Source: Gymnodinialimonas ceratoperidinii (GTDB taxonomy: Bacteria > Pseudomonadota > Alphaproteobacteria > Rhodobacterales > Rhodobacteraceae). Taken from it: a DNA stretch of 64,000 nt. The stretch lies in NCBI RefSeq assembly GCF_019297855.1, contig NZ_CP079194.1, positions 2,405,501-2,469,500 on the forward strand, given 5' to 3'. The notes beneath the pieces are model-generated. The model worked only from the letters and a program-made list of their open reading frames with translations, was not told where the DNA came from and did not search any database. Shown here in pieces: positions 52,657 to 63,789 of the stretch (position 1 is its first letter; every line of letters begins with the position of its first letter). The translations under genes and the position numbers were made by a program.

Positions 52657-54272
52657 GGTTTGGCTCCCTCGTGGATCAGTTTCCAGTTCACCGCGTCCAG
52701 CAGCGCCTCGAAGCTGGCGTCGACGATGTTGGGGGACACGCCCACGGTGGACCAGCGCCGGCCGTTGCTGTCTTCGCTGTCGATGATGACGCGGGTGACC
52801 GCCTCGGTGCCGCCTTGGGTGATGCGCACCTTGAAGTCGACCAGCCGGATATCCTCGATAAAGCGCTGGTACGGCCCGAGGTCCTTGGCCAGCGCCTTGG
52901 AGAGCGCGTTCACCGGGCCCCGGTCGCTGCCGGATTCGTCCATCGACTCGCTGACCGAGAGCTTTTTCTCGTCGCCGATCTTCACCACGACCACCGCCTC
53001 GGAGAGGCTCGTCATCCGGTCGTACTTGTTCTTGCGGCGCTCCACCGTCACCCGGTAGCGCTTGACCTCGAAGAACTCCGGCAGCAAGCCAAGCGCCTTG
53101 CGGGCGAGCAGTTCGAACGAGGCTTGGGCGGTGTCGAAGCTATAGCCCTGATCCTCGCGCTCCTTGATCGTATCGAGGATGCGCGGCAGGGCCGGATTGT
53201 CCTTCTCGACCTCCAGCCCCGCGTCCGCCAACCGCTTGCGCAAGTTCGACTGACCGGCCTGGTTCGACATCGGGATGATGCGGGCGTTGCCGACGACGCC
53301 GGGCTCCACATGTTCGTAGGTCGCGGGGTTCTTGACGATGGCCGAGGCGTGCAGCCCGGCCTTGTGGGCGAAGGCGCTGGCGCCGACGTAGGGCGCCTGA
53401 CGGTGCGGGACGCGGTTGAGGATGTCGTCGAGCATCCGGCTGATCTGGGTCAGGCCCTCCAGCTTCTCGCAGGCGATGCCGGTCTCGAAACGCGAGCGGT
53501 AGGGCTCTTTCAGCAGCAGCGTGGGGATCAGGGTGGTGAGGTTGGCGTTGCCGCAGCGCTCGCCCAGACCGTTGAGCGTGCCTTGAATCTGCCGCGCGCC
53601 CGCCTCCACCGCGGCAAGGCTGCCCGCGACGGCGGTTTCCGTGTCGTTGTGGGTGTGGATGCCCAAGCGGTCGCCGGGCAGGCCCGAGGCGATGACGGCG
53701 CGGGTGATCTCGGCGATCTCCGAGGGCAACGTGCCGCCGTTGGTGTCGCAGAGCACGACCCAACGGGCGCCGGCGTCGACGGCCGCATGGATGCATTCCA
53801 GCGCGTAGTCGGGGTTGGCCTTGTAGCCGTCGAAGAAATGCTCGGCATCGAAAAGCGCCTCGCGGCCCTGCGCGGTGAGATGGGCGATGGAGGCGCGGAT
53901 GTTCTCGACGTTCTCCTCCAGCGAGATCCCGAGCGCTTCGGTGACGTGGAAATCGTGGGACTTGCCGACGAGGCAGACCGTGCCGGTGCCCGCGTTCATC
54001 ACGGCGGCGAGGACGTCATCGTTCTCGGCCGAGCGCCCTGCCCGCTTGGTCATGCCGAAGGCGGTCATCCGGGCGCGGGTCGTAGGAGCCGCGTCGAAAA
54101 AGGCGCTGTCGGTCGGGTTGGCGCCGGGCCAGCCGCCCTCGATATAATCGACGCCGAGGGCGTCGAGGGCCTCGGCGATGCGGATCTTCTCAGGGGTGGA
54201 GAATTGCACGCCCTGGGTCTGCTGTCCGTCGCGCAGGGTGGTGTCGTAGAGATAGAGGCGGTCTTTGCTCAT
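52653..54272 (-). CDS. cimA: (R)-citramalate synthase
   Basis: A 539-residue DRE-TIM metallolyase. YDTTLRDGQQTQGVQFS (about 9-25) contains the metal and substrate Arg-Asp pair, HTHNDTETAVA supplies the metal His pair, and GLGERCGNANL is the conserved third signature. A LeuA-type regulatory dimer domain lies at the C terminus, about residues 400-530. The GVQFS pattern and lack of homocitrate features point to CimA (pyruvate plus acetyl-CoA to citramalate, first step of the threonine-independent isoleucine route). GGAGG precedes the ATG. Confidence 0.9.
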   Translation of the reverse strand: MSKDRLYLYDTTLRDGQQTQGVQFSTPEKIRIAEALDALGVDYIEGGWPGANPTDSAFFDAAPTTRARMTAFGMTKRAGRSAENDDVLAAVMNAGTGTVCLVGKSHDFHVTEALGISLEENVENIRASIAHLTAQGREALFDAEHFFDGYKANPDYALECIHAAVDAGARWVVLCDTNGGTLPSEIAEITRAVIASGLPGDRLGIHTHNDTETAVAGSLAAVEAGARQIQGTLNGLGERCGNANLTTLIPTLLLKEPYRSRFETGIACEKLEGLTQISRMLDDILNRVPHRQAPYVGASAFAHKAGLHASAIVKNPATYEHVEPGVVGNARIIPMSNQAGQSNLRKRLADAGLEVEKDNPALPRILDTIKEREDQGYSFDTAQASFELLARKALGLLPEFFEVKRYRVTVERRKNKYDRMTSLSEAVVVVKIGDEKKLSVSESMDESGSDRGPVNALSKALAKDLGPYQRFIEDIRLVDFKVRITQGGTEAVTRVIIDSEDSNGRRWSTVGVSPNIVDASFEALLDAVNWKLIHEGAKP

Positions 54273-54357
54273 CGGGGGCCTCCGGCGGGGGTGTGCAAGC
54301 TTGAACAAACTTGCAAGCCACTGATTTTGTTTAATTTATTGGAAAGACTTGTTGCCG

Positions 54358-54412
54358 CCGGATCGCTTGCGATCCGGTTCGCCCCCGACCCGCCCCCCAG
54401 GGCGGGGGCGAA
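54358..54412. terminator. Two back-to-back hairpins between cysS and cimA
   Basis: CCGGATCGC/GCGATCCGG (54358-54377) is a perfect nine-base palindromic stem. It abuts TTCGCCCCCG/CGGGGGCGAA (54378-54412), a ten-base stem with a 15-base loop. No T-run follows on either strand. They probably end the cysS message or act as a repeat-type element. Confidence 0.5.
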
Positions 54413-54459
54413 GACGCCCTCACCCTCGGGCCGGGGGCGAACCTGTGTTGGGGTGAGCA

Positions 54460-55803
54460 TCAGAGCCCCTCCAGCTTGGCGGCGTCGAAGTCGGGACCCG
54501 GCACAAGGTCCACGCCTTCCTTCGACATGCGGACCTCGACGCCGGCGGCCGTGAGCGCGGATTTGAGCGCGTCCACCGCCGCGAAATCCTTGCTTTGCAT
54601 CGCGGCTTCCCGCGCCTCGGAGAGGCGGGTGGCATAGGCCGACAGATCTGCTGCATCGCCGCCCTGCGCCCAATCTGGCACGGTGCCGCTCCACAGCCCC
54701 ATCAGCGACAGGGCCGCGCCGAGATCGGCGCCGTTGAGCTTGTGCATCACCGCCAGGGCTTGGTGAGTGTTGAGATCATCGGCGAGTGCCGTGACGACTG
54801 CCTCGGGCACCGCGTCGCCGGCCTCGGCCAACCCATACCACTTCCGCAGGGTCTTCTCGGCCTCGGCGCGCTTCTTCTCGGTCCAGTCCATCGGCTTGCC
54901 GTAATGGGTGGACAACATCACGAAACGGATCACCTCGCCCGGGATGCCCTTCTCGAGCAATTCGCGCACGGTGAAGAAATTGCCGAGAGATTTCGACATC
55001 TTGCGACCCTCGACCTGCAGCATCTCGTTGTGCATCCAGATGTTGGCGAAGCCGTGGCCCGCCGCGCAGGACTGGGCGACCTCGTTCTCGTGGTGGGGGA
55101 ACATCAGGTCCGCGCCGCCGCCATGGATGTCGAAGCTCTCGCCCAGAAGCGCATGGGCCATGGCCGAGCATTCAATGTGCCAGCCCGGACGCCCCCGGCC
55201 CCATGGGCTCTCCCACCCCGGAATATCGTCGGTCGACGGCTTCCAGAGCACGAAGTCCATCGGGTCTTCCTTGTAGGGCGCGACCTCGACCCGGGCGCCC
55301 GCGATCATGTCGTCGACCGAGCGGCCCGAGAGCGCGCCGTAATCGTCGAAGCGGCGCACCCGGAACAGCACGTGACCGTCGCGGGCATAGGCGAAATCGC
55401 GGGCGATCAGATCCTCGATGAAGGCGATCATCTCGGCGATGTAGCCGGTGGCGCGGGGCATGTGGTTGGGGTCCAGCACGCCAAGCGCGCGGGTGTCGTC
55501 GAGATACCATTGCGCGGTCTCGGCGGTCAGATCGGAAATCTCGCGCCCCTCTTCCGCCGCGCGGGCGTTGATCTTGTCGTCCACGTCGGTGAAATTCCGC
55601 ACGAAGGTGACGTTTTCGGCGCCGTAGACATGGCGCAGCAGCCGGAAGAGCTGGTCAAAGACCACCGCCGAGCGCGCGTTGCCCATGTGGGCGCGGTCAT
55701 AGACCGTGGGCCCGCAGAGATACATCGAGACCTTGCCCGGGATGATCGGCTGCAACACCTCGATCTTGCGGGACTTCGAGTTCTTGAGGCGGATTTCTAC
55801 CAT
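54460..55803 (-). CDS. cysS: Cysteinyl-tRNA synthetase
   Basis: A 447-residue class I synthetase. HIGH-like AHMGNARS is at about 39-46, KMSKS-type [11 protein letters not shown] is in the middle, and zinc ligands include the Cys of [10 protein letters not shown] and the distal [14 protein letters not shown]. It charges tRNA-Cys. Length is slightly below the usual 460-470 but all motifs are present. The GGPP-type loop [15 protein letters not shown] is conserved. It is divergent from the aminotransferase gene and upstream of cimA. Confidence 0.97.
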   Translation of the reverse strand: MVEIRLKNSKSRKIEVLQPIIPGKVSMYLCGPTVYDRAHMGNARSAVVFDQLFRLLRHVYGAENVTFVRNFTDVDDKINARAAEEGREISDLTAETAQWYLDDTRALGVLDPNHMPRATGYIAEMIAFIEDLIARDFAYARDGHVLFRVRRFDDYGALSGRSVDDMIAGARVEVAPYKEDPMDFVLWKPSTDDIPGWESPWGRGRPGWHIECSAMAHALLGESFDIHGGGADLMFPHHENEVAQSCAAGHGFANIWMHNEMLQVEGRKMSKSLGNFFTVRELLEKGIPGEVIRFVMLSTHYGKPMDWTEKKRAEAEKTLRKWYGLAEAGDAVPEAVVTALADDLNTHQALAVMHKLNGADLGAALSLMGLWSGTVPDWAQGGDAADLSAYATRLSEAREAAMQSKDFAAVDALKSALTAAGVEVRMSKEGVDLVPGPDFDAAKLEGL

Positions 55804-56027
55804 GGATCAGGCTTTCGGGCAGGCGGGAACAGAGCGCGAGACCGGGCTAGCAGATGGGCAGAAAAGAGGAAACCACACGTAGCCGGTCCGCAAGACTTAG
55901 CGGATAATGAGACAGCCGGGACAGGACAATGTGTGTGTCATGGCAATCCCCTAGCACGGCTGGCCGTGACGGGACAAGATCGCGCGCGACACCGGTGCGC
56001 CGGGGGACGTGGAATTTGGGGTTGCGC

Positions 56028-56065
56028 CACGGGAAATGACGCAGCACCTTCGCGCAATTCCCGTG
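56028..56065 (+). other. Inverted repeat in the aminotransferase leader
   Basis: CACGGGAA and TTCCCGTG form an eight-pair stem with a 22-base loop, ending 10 bases before the TTGGAGG ribosome-binding site. It could be an operator or an RNA hairpin; no known riboswitch pattern is visible. Confidence 0.3.
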
Positions 56066-56088
56066 ACCCGGTTTTTGGAGGTTCTACC

Positions 56089-57276
56089 ATGCCCGCCTTT
56101 TCCAATCGCCTCAGCGGCATCACCGGCGGCGGTGACGACGGCTGGAGCCTGTTCTACCGCGCGCGCGCCCTGAAAGACGCCGGCGAGCCGGTGCTGGAAC
56201 TCACCATCGGAGAGCATGACACCCGCACCGCGCCGGATATCCTCGACGCGATGGCGGCCTCTGCACGGGGCGGCCACACCGGTTATGCGGCCGTGCCCGG
56301 CACCCGAGACCTGCGCGAGCTGGTGGCGCGCCGCCTGCAATCGCTCGCCAATATTCCCTATGGCCCCGAGAACGTGCTGATCACCCCCGGCGGGCAGTCG
56401 GCGCTCTTCGCCGCCCACAGCCTTGCCTGCGACCATGGCGACACGGCGCTGCTGTTCGACCCCTATTACGCCACCTACCCCGGCACGATCCGGGGCGTCG
56501 GCGCGGTGCCGCGCGCGGTCGCGGCGCGTCCCGAGGATGGGTTCCAGCCGCGCGAGGCGGACCTGATGGACGCCAGCGAAGGCGCCAAGAGCCTGTTGAT
56601 CAACACGCCCAACAATCCCACCGGCGCGGTCTATTCCGACGCGACCCTCGAAGGGATCGCGCGGGTGGCCGAGGCGCGCGACCTCTGGGTGATCTCGGAC
56701 GAGGTCTATGACGCGCAGGTCTGGGAGGGCACCCATCGCCCCTTCGCGAGCATGCCGGGCATGTTCGGACGGACGCTGACCGTGGGCTCGCTCTCCAAGA
56801 GCCACGCGATGACCGGCTCGCGCCTTGGCTGGATCGCGGGGTCGGCGGAGGCGATCGGCCATCTGATCAACCTCTCGACGCACACGACCTATGGCGTGCC
56901 GGGCTATATTCAGGACGCGGGCGCCTATGCGCTGTCGCGCGGCCCGAAGGTCGAGGCCGAGGTCGCGGCCCCGTTCCGCCGCCGTCGCGACATGGTGCTG
57001 GCGCGGCTGGCCGACCAGCAGGCGATCAAGGCGATCCCGCCGGCGGGCGCCATGTACGTGATGCTCGACATCCGCGCGACGGGGCTGAGCGGGCTGGAGT
57101 TCGGCGAGATGCTGCTGGATGAGGAACGCGTGGCGATCATGCCGGGCGAAAGCTTCGGCGAGGCGGCCAAGGGGCATATCCGGGTCGCGCTGACCCTGCC
57201 CGACGAGATCTTTGCCGAGGCGCTGGACCGGCTCTTTGCCTTCACGGCGCGCAAGCTGGCGGAAAAGGCGGCGTAA
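56089..57276 (+). CDS. Class I/II aminotransferase
   Basis: A 395-residue fold-type I PLP aminotransferase. It has GYAAVPGTRDLRE (about 64-76), TPGGQSALFAA, NTPNNPTGAVYS (substrate and PLP contacts), VISDEVYDA (PLP Asp) and SLSKSHAMTGSRLGW with the Schiff-base Lys. The Arg near the C terminus for the substrate carboxylate is in GHIRVALTLP. It resembles aspartate or aromatic-type aminotransferases; the amino donor is unclear. Start ATG follows TTGGAGG. It is a lone plus-strand gene divergent from cysS. Confidence 0.9.
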   Translation: MPAFSNRLSGITGGGDDGWSLFYRARALKDAGEPVLELTIGEHDTRTAPDILDAMAASARGGHTGYAAVPGTRDLRELVARRLQSLANIPYGPENVLITPGGQSALFAAHSLACDHGDTALLFDPYYATYPGTIRGVGAVPRAVAARPEDGFQPREADLMDASEGAKSLLINTPNNPTGAVYSDATLEGIARVAEARDLWVISDEVYDAQVWEGTHRPFASMPGMFGRTLTVGSLSKSHAMTGSRLGWIAGSAEAIGHLINLSTHTTYGVPGYIQDAGAYALSRGPKVEAEVAAPFRRRRDMVLARLADQQAIKAIPPAGAMYVMLDIRATGLSGLEFGEMLLDEERVAIMPGESFGEAAKGHIRVALTLPDEIFAEALDRLFAFTARKLAEKAA

Positions 57277-57302
57277 GCGCGGGAGCGCGTGAGTAACCCA
57301 TG

Positions 57303-57334
57303 AAAAAGGCCCGCCCCCGGGATGGGAGCGGGCC
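57303..57334 (-). terminator. Rho-independent terminator of the outer-membrane gene
   Basis: On the minus strand, GGCCCGC pairs with GCGGGCC across a 13-base loop and is followed by TTTTT. It starts 22 bases after the stop codon of the barrel protein. The class and position are clear. Confidence 0.88.
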
Positions 57335-57355
57335 GATCTTGTGGCTTGCCGCAGA

Positions 57356-57982
57356 TTAGAAGCGGAAGGCCGCGTTGATGCCGAAGGACGTGCCAGAGAT
57401 GTCCTGACCGGTGCCGTCGAAGTCATCGAACTCGTGCTGCAGAACTTCCGCACCCACGGTGACCTGGTCGGTCAGCATGTAGTCGATGCCAGCGCCGTAG
57501 AAGAAGCCGGTGTCGTCATAGTCGGTGCCACCGATTTCAGCGGAGGCCTGGGCCACACCAGCGGTACCGTAGAAGAGTGCGGGGCCTGCGTCGTAGCCGA
57601 CCTCACCACCCAGACGGTGGACGGATTCCACGGTGCCGATCTCAGCGCCGCCCGAATCTTCCAGCGCGATGTCTGCGAAGTTCAGGTCCAGCTCGGCGCC
57701 GACAACCACGTTGCCGAGGTCGTAGCGGTAGCCGCCGAAGACGCCGTAGAGGGCGCCGTCGCCGTCAAGGTCGCCGACGGTAGGTGCGGTGTCGTCGGTC
57801 TGCACGTCGCCGTACTCGAGCTGGATACCGCCGTAGGCGCCGGTCCAGTCGGTGCCGAGCGGCGCGACGGGGGCCACGATGGGCGCGGGTGCCGGGGCGG
57901 GTGTCGGGGCAACGCCGCCAGCGAAAGCTGCGGCGGGGACGAGAAGGCCGGTGAGCGTGCCTGCGAATACTGCGTATTTCAT
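57356..57982 (-). CDS. Outer-membrane beta-barrel protein (Omp25/OmpA-like fold)
   Basis: A 208-residue protein. The signal peptide has cleavage near AAAFAG (about residue 22), then an Ala-Pro-rich linker (PTPAPAPAPIVAP), then eight predicted strands with alternating hydrophobic residues (WTGAYGGIQLEYG, YGVFGGYRYD, FFYGAGIDYM). It ends in an aromatic (NAAFRF), the BamA-recognised C-terminal signature. The acidic Asp-rich loops suggest an abundant surface protein. A strong terminator follows and the gene is monocistronic, which fits high expression. Function is likely structural or porin-like. Confidence 0.87.
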   Translation of the reverse strand: MKYAVFAGTLTGLLVPAAAFAGGVAPTPAPAPAPIVAPVAPLGTDWTGAYGGIQLEYGDVQTDDTAPTVGDLDGDGALYGVFGGYRYDLGNVVVGAELDLNFADIALEDSGGAEIGTVESVHRLGGEVGYDAGPALFYGTAGVAQASAEIGGTDYDDTGFFYGAGIDYMLTDQVTVGAEVLQHEFDDFDGTGQDISGTSFGINAAFRF

Positions 57983-58212
57983 AGCTGTTTTCCTCTTTTC
58001 CGTGTCTGGAAACTGTTTTGGTTCCGTGAAGCCAACGCATCGTTTTGGCGCTGGTTCCGGGTCACAGCTAAGGTGTTGCAGCGTGAATACACCTCACAAG
58101 CAGGTGAAGGCCGCAGGCGGGCTGTTGTCTGCTGACAAGGCAGGATTTTTCGGCGTTTTGCCGCCGCGTCCGGCACCGTCTGCAGAAAATTATTTGGCGT
58201 TGCGTGGAACCC

Positions 58213-58854
58213 TCAGCGGGGGAGCGCGGCGGCCTCTTTGGCGAGGCGTTCGACCTCGTCCCAATCGCCGGCCTCCACTGCCGTTTTCGGCGCGACCCAG
58301 GAGCCGCCGGCGCAGACGACGTTGGGCAGGCTGAGGTAATCCTTGGCGTTTGCCATGCTGACGCCGCCGGTCGGACAGAAGGAGACCTGCGGGATCGGGG
58401 CGCCGATGGCCTTGAGCGCGGGGGCGCCGCCATTGGCTTCGGCGGGGAAGAACTTCAGCATGTCGAAGCCCTGCTCGAACAGCGCCATGACCTCGGAGGC
58501 CGTGGCGGCGCCGGGCAGCAGCGGCAATTCGTTGGCGATGCAGGCGTCGATCAGGCGCTGCGTGGCGCCGGGCGAGACCCCGAAGGTGGCGCCGGCGGCC
58601 TTGGCGTTCTCGACATCCTGCGGGGTGAGCAACGTCCCTGCCCCGACCGCGCCGCCGTCGACCGTGGCCATCTCGGAGATGACCTCCAGCGCGCAGGGCG
58701 TGCGCAGCGTGACCTCGAGGGCGGGAAGGCCGCCTTTCACCAGCGCGCGGGCCAGCGGCGCGGCATGGGCGGGGTCGTTGACGACGAGCACGGGAATGAT
58801 CGGTGCGAGGGCCGCGATGCGGTGGGCGGCGACGGATTGGGCTTGCGGGGTCAT
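58213..58854 (-). CDS. eda: KDPG aldolase (Entner-Doudoroff)
   Basis: A 213-residue class I aldolase with [22 protein letters not shown], then [12 protein letters not shown] (substrate Arg/Thr), [15 protein letters not shown], and the Schiff-base Lys in [12 protein letters not shown], followed by FCPTGGVS. It splits 2-keto-3-deoxy-6-phosphogluconate to pyruvate and glyceraldehyde-3-phosphate. Start [16 protein letters not shown] is family-like; a longer frame reaching into edd is not. It follows edd by 109 bases, probably on one transcript. Monomers trimerise in the cytoplasm. Confidence 0.95.
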   Translation of the reverse strand: MTPQAQSVAAHRIAALAPIIPVLVVNDPAHAAPLARALVKGGLPALEVTLRTPCALEVISEMATVDGGAVGAGTLLTPQDVENAKAAGATFGVSPGATQRLIDACIANELPLLPGAATASEVMALFEQGFDMLKFFPAEANGGAPALKAIGAPIPQVSFCPTGGVSMANAKDYLSLPNVVCAGGSWVAPKTAVEAGDWDEVERLAKEAAALPR

Positions 58855-58963
58855 GGGCGTCTTTCCAATTGGCCGGGGCGGTCGCGGATGGGACGGGAGC
58901 CTCCGGCGGGAGTTGTACGGGCCAAGATGAAGCCCGGAGCGAGCGTGCGGCGCGGGGGCGGTG

Positions 58964-60769
58964 TCAGACCACCACGCCGGCGCCATTGGTTGCGGGACCG
59001 GCGGACTGGCGGAAGATCTCGAAGAGTTCGCGGCCCACGCCATGGGTATTGGCGGAGAGGTCCACCGGCTCGGGCGCGCGGTCCGCGACCCCCTCGGCCA
59101 GCACATCGAGGGTGCCTTTCGTGGCGTCGACGCGGACGATGTCCCCGTCGCGCAGCTTGCCGATCAGCCCGCCGTCCAGCGCCTCGGGGGCGACATGGAT
59201 GGCGGAGGGCACCTTGCCGGAGGCGCCGGACATGCGGCCATCGGTGACGAGGGCCACGCGGTGGCCGCGGCCTTGCAGGATCGAGAGCAGCGGCGTGAGC
59301 GAGTGCAGCTCGGGCATGCCGTTGGCCTTGGGGCCCTGGTAGCGGACGACGACGACGACATCGCGGTCCAGCTCCTTGATCTTGAAGGCTTCCTTGACCG
59401 CTTCCTGCGAATGGAAAATGGCCGCCGGTGCCTCGATGCAGTGCCGCTCGGGGTCGACAGCGGAGACTTTCATCACGCCGATGCCGAGGTTGCCTTTCAG
59501 CTCGGCCAGACCGCCTGTGGGCGCGAAGGGCTCGGTCACCGGGCGCAGGATCTTTTCGTTCAGGCTGGACTTGGTGCCCGCGCGGTAGTGGAAGGCGCCG
59601 TCTTCGAGCGCGGGTTCCTGCGTGTAGAGCGACAGGCCATCACCGGCGGCGGTTTTCACGTCGTCGTGGAGCAGGCCCGCGTCGAGCAATTCGCCGATCA
59701 TGTAGCCGAGCCCGCCGGCGGCGTGGAAGTGGTTCACATCCGCCAGACCGTTGGGATAGACCCGCGCCATCAGCGGGGTCACCTCGGATATGTCGTTGAA
59801 ATCGCTGCATTCCAGAATGATCCCCGCCGCGCGCGCCATGGCGATGAGGTGGATCACGAGGTTGGTGGAGCCGCCCGTGGCCATGAGGCCCACGAGGCCG
59901 TTCACGAAGGCCTTCTCGTCGAGGATGTCGCAGACCGGCGTATAGGCGTTGCCGAGCCCGGTGATCGCAGCGGCGCGCTCGGTCGCGGCGACGGTGAGCG
60001 CCTCGCGCAGCGGGGTGCCGGGATTGACGAAGGAGGCGCCGGGCAGATGCAGGCCCATGAATTCCATCAGCATCTGGTTTGAGTTCGCCGTGCCGTAGAA
60101 GGTGCAGGTGCCCGGCCCGTGGTAGGAGGCCATCTCGGCCTCCATCAACTTGTCGCGGCCCACCTCGCCGGCGGCGAATTGCTGGCGCACGCGGGCCTTC
60201 TCGTCGTTGGGCAGGCCGGAGACCATGGGGCCCGCCGGCACGAAGAGCGCGGGCATGTAGCCGAAGGTCGCCGCCGCCATCACGAGGCCCGGCACGATCT
60301 TGTCGCAGACCCCGAGGTAGAGCGCCGCGTCGAAGGTGTTGTGGCTGAGCGCCACGCCCGCGGCCATGGCGATCACGTCGCGCGAAAACAGCGAGAGTTC
60401 CATGCCCACCTGGCCCTGGGTGACGCCATCACACATCGCTGGTACGCCGCCGGCCACCTGTGCCGTGGCCCCCACCGCGCGGGCGGCGTCCTTGATCTTT
60501 TGTGGATAGGTTTCAAAGGGTTGGTGTGCGGAAAGCATGTCGTTATAAGCCGTCACGATCCCGATATTGGGCGCCCGTGCTGCCACCAGCGCGTCCTTGT
60601 CGCCCTCCATCGCCGCATAGGCGTGCGCCTGGTTGCCGCAGGTCAGATGCGCCCGGCGGGGGCCGTCTTCGGCGAGCTTGCGCATCCGGTCCAGATAGGG
60701 CTCGCGGGTCGGGCGCGAGCGGTCGATGATGCGGTCTGTGATCTCTTGAATGCGGTTGTCGAGCGGCAT
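58964..60769 (-). CDS. edd: 6-phosphogluconate dehydratase
   Basis: A 601-residue IlvD/Edd-family 4Fe-4S dehydratase. Cysteines in MCDGVTQGQ (about 110) and [14 protein letters not shown] (about 210) supply cluster ligands; [12 protein letters not shown] and [17 protein letters not shown] are family signatures. It converts 6-phosphogluconate to KDPG, the substrate of Eda encoded downstream. GGAGGAGCTTCC precedes the ATG. A GTTAGCGCTAAC palindrome lies 42 bases upstream, matching that before zwf, so both halves of the pathway appear to share a regulator. Confidence 0.97.
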   Translation of the reverse strand: MPLDNRIQEITDRIIDRSRPTREPYLDRMRKLAEDGPRRAHLTCGNQAHAYAAMEGDKDALVAARAPNIGIVTAYNDMLSAHQPFETYPQKIKDAARAVGATAQVAGGVPAMCDGVTQGQVGMELSLFSRDVIAMAAGVALSHNTFDAALYLGVCDKIVPGLVMAAATFGYMPALFVPAGPMVSGLPNDEKARVRQQFAAGEVGRDKLMEAEMASYHGPGTCTFYGTANSNQMLMEFMGLHLPGASFVNPGTPLREALTVAATERAAAITGLGNAYTPVCDILDEKAFVNGLVGLMATGGSTNLVIHLIAMARAAGIILECSDFNDISEVTPLMARVYPNGLADVNHFHAAGGLGYMIGELLDAGLLHDDVKTAAGDGLSLYTQEPALEDGAFHYRAGTKSSLNEKILRPVTEPFAPTGGLAELKGNLGIGVMKVSAVDPERHCIEAPAAIFHSQEAVKEAFKIKELDRDVVVVVRYQGPKANGMPELHSLTPLLSILQGRGHRVALVTDGRMSGASGKVPSAIHVAPEALDGGLIGKLRDGDIVRVDATKGTLDVLAEGVADRAPEPVDLSANTHGVGRELFEIFRQSAGPATNGAGVVV

Positions 60770-60810
60770 GGAAGCTCCTCCCGTGAGGTTGGTTGGGCAT
60801 CTGCTATCAT

Positions 60811-60822
60811 GTTAGCGCTAAC
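60811..60822. promoter_or_regulatory. edd: LacI-type operator upstream of edd
   Basis: GTTAGCGCTAAC, identical to the site before zwf at 46046-46057. It is a perfect palindrome just upstream of a TGATAG -10-like sequence on the minus strand, and lies between edd and the end of the agl operon. Confidence 0.7.
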
Positions 60823-60953
60823 ACGTCCAGAGGCCGAAAACGCAGGGCTGAAGGGTGTCCCGTGCCCATTATCTCACAGTCGAAAGGGTCTTTCCAAGCG
60901 CCCTGCCCGGCCGGGTCTCAGACCTCGGCGCGGGCCGCCCGGATGGCCGGGGA

Positions 60954-62087
<1,134 letters not shown>

Positions 62088-62104
62088 CCGTCTGACTCCC
62101 TTAA

Positions 62105-63766
62105 CTAAGCGTTCATGCGCAGCGCGAGCGCGGGCTGCCACGGACCAAGATGCAATTTTCCGTCCGGCGCGAGGCCGGTGGAGCCGAGTTCCTGTCCGAT
62201 CTGCAGCCAGTTGCCCTCGGGCGCGGCCATCTCGGCGGGGTCGCCGGAGAGGTTGATCGCGATGAACAGGGTCTCGTCGCCGTGGCTGCGGGTGAAATGC
62301 AGGATATCGCCGCTGGCCTGAACGTCCGCGTGGGTGCCTTTGACCAGCGCGCGGTGGGCGTGGCGGAAGGCAATCGCGCGGCGGTAGTGGTGCAGGAGAG
62401 AGCCGGGATCAGCCTCTTGCGCGGCGACGGAATGGGACAGATGCTCATGCGGGACCGGCAGCCAGGGCTGGCCCTCGCTGAAGCCGGCGTTCTGGTTCGA
62501 CATCTCCCAGACCATGGGCGTGCGGCACCCGTCGCGGCCCTTGAATTCGGGCCAGAATTCAATGCCATAGGGGTCCTGCAGCGCCTCGAAAGGCACGTCG
62601 GCCTCGTGCAGGCCCAACTCCTCCCCCTGGTAGAGGCAGAGCGAGCCGCGCAGGCACATCATCAGGGTCGTCAGCGCGCGCATGGCCGCCGGGGGCAGTT
62701 CCCAGCGCGAGGCATGGCGGACGACGTCGTGGTTGGAGAAGGCAAGGCAGGCCCAACCGTCGGGCGCGGCGGCGTCGATGCGCGAGAGCACATCGGCAAA
62801 CCGCGCGGCCGTGGGCCTTTCCTTGGCGAGAAACTCGAAGGTGTAGCACATGTGAACGAGGTCATCGCCGGCGGTGTACTGGCCCATGATCTCAAGCCCG
62901 AACTGGGCGTCACCGACCTCGCCCACGGTGGTCGTGGCGGGAAACTCGTCGAGCACCGAGCGGAAGCGGCGCAGGAAATCGAGGTTCTCGGGCTGGTTCT
63001 TGGAGTAGAGGTGCAGCTGGTGATTGTAGGGGTTCACCGAGGGGGCGATCGTGTCGTCGCGCTCTTCCTTGGGCAGCGCCGGGTTCGAGCGGAGCTGCTT
63101 GTCGTGGATGTAGAAGTTGATCGTGTCGAGGCGGAAGCCATCGACCCCGCGCCCGAGCCAGAAACGGGCCACGTCCAGCAGCGCGTCCTGCACCGCGGGT
63201 TCGTGGAAGTTGAGGTCGGGCTGCGAGACGAGGAAGTTGTGCAGGTAATACTGCTCGCGCCCCGCGTCCCATTGCCATGCCGAGCCGCCGAAGATCGAGA
63301 GCCAGTTGTTGGGCGGCGTGCCATCGTCCTTCGGGTCGGACCAGACGTACCAATTGGCCCGGTCGTTGTCGCGGTCGGCCCGGCTCTCGATGAACCACGG
63401 ATGCTGGTCCGAGGTATGGGACAGCACGAGGTCGATCATCACCTTCAGCCCAAGCGTATGGGCCGTCTCGATCAGAACGTCGAAATCCGACAGCGAGCCG
63501 AACATCGGATCAACGTCGCAATAATCGCTGACGTCGTAGCCGAAATCCTTCATCGGAGAGGTGAAGAAGGGCGAGATCCAGATCGCATCGACGCCGAGGC
63601 TCTGGATATGGCTCAGGCGCGCGGTGATCCCGTTCAGATCGCCGATGCCGTCGCCGTTGCTGTCCTGAAAGCTGCGCGGATAGATCTGGTAGATCACCGC
63701 ACCGCGCCACCAATCGGCATCGGGGGCAAGGATCTGGTCAGGCGACAGGGCGAGGTTTGCAGTCAT
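62105..63766 (-). CDS. aglA: GH13 alpha-glucosidase
   Basis: A 553-residue family-13 glycoside hydrolase. Conserved regions in order: [14 protein letters not shown] (region I), [10 protein letters not shown] with the nucleophile Asp (region II), TTVGEVGD with the acid Glu (region III), and FSNHDVVRH (region IV). The N-terminal [17 protein letters not shown] is typical of oligo-1,6-glucosidase and alpha-glucosidase members. There is no signal peptide, so it cleaves imported alpha-glucosides in the cytoplasm, giving glucose for the Entner-Doudoroff enzymes encoded nearby. It sits between aglG and aglK. Confidence 0.94.
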   Translation of the reverse strand: MTANLALSPDQILAPDADWWRGAVIYQIYPRSFQDSNGDGIGDLNGITARLSHIQSLGVDAIWISPFFTSPMKDFGYDVSDYCDVDPMFGSLSDFDVLIETAHTLGLKVMIDLVLSHTSDQHPWFIESRADRDNDRANWYVWSDPKDDGTPPNNWLSIFGGSAWQWDAGREQYYLHNFLVSQPDLNFHEPAVQDALLDVARFWLGRGVDGFRLDTINFYIHDKQLRSNPALPKEERDDTIAPSVNPYNHQLHLYSKNQPENLDFLRRFRSVLDEFPATTTVGEVGDAQFGLEIMGQYTAGDDLVHMCYTFEFLAKERPTAARFADVLSRIDAAAPDGWACLAFSNHDVVRHASRWELPPAAMRALTTLMMCLRGSLCLYQGEELGLHEADVPFEALQDPYGIEFWPEFKGRDGCRTPMVWEMSNQNAGFSEGQPWLPVPHEHLSHSVAAQEADPGSLLHHYRRAIAFRHAHRALVKGTHADVQASGDILHFTRSHGDETLFIAINLSGDPAEMAAPEGNWLQIGQELGSTGLAPDGKLHLGPWQPALALRMNA

Positions 63767-63789
63767 GAATTACTCGAAGCGTTGAGGGT

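Noticed and set aside
54595..56088. Long plus-strand frame running into the aminotransferase
   Set aside because: The part before 56089 is antisense to cysS. The real start is ATG 56089 after TTGGAGG.
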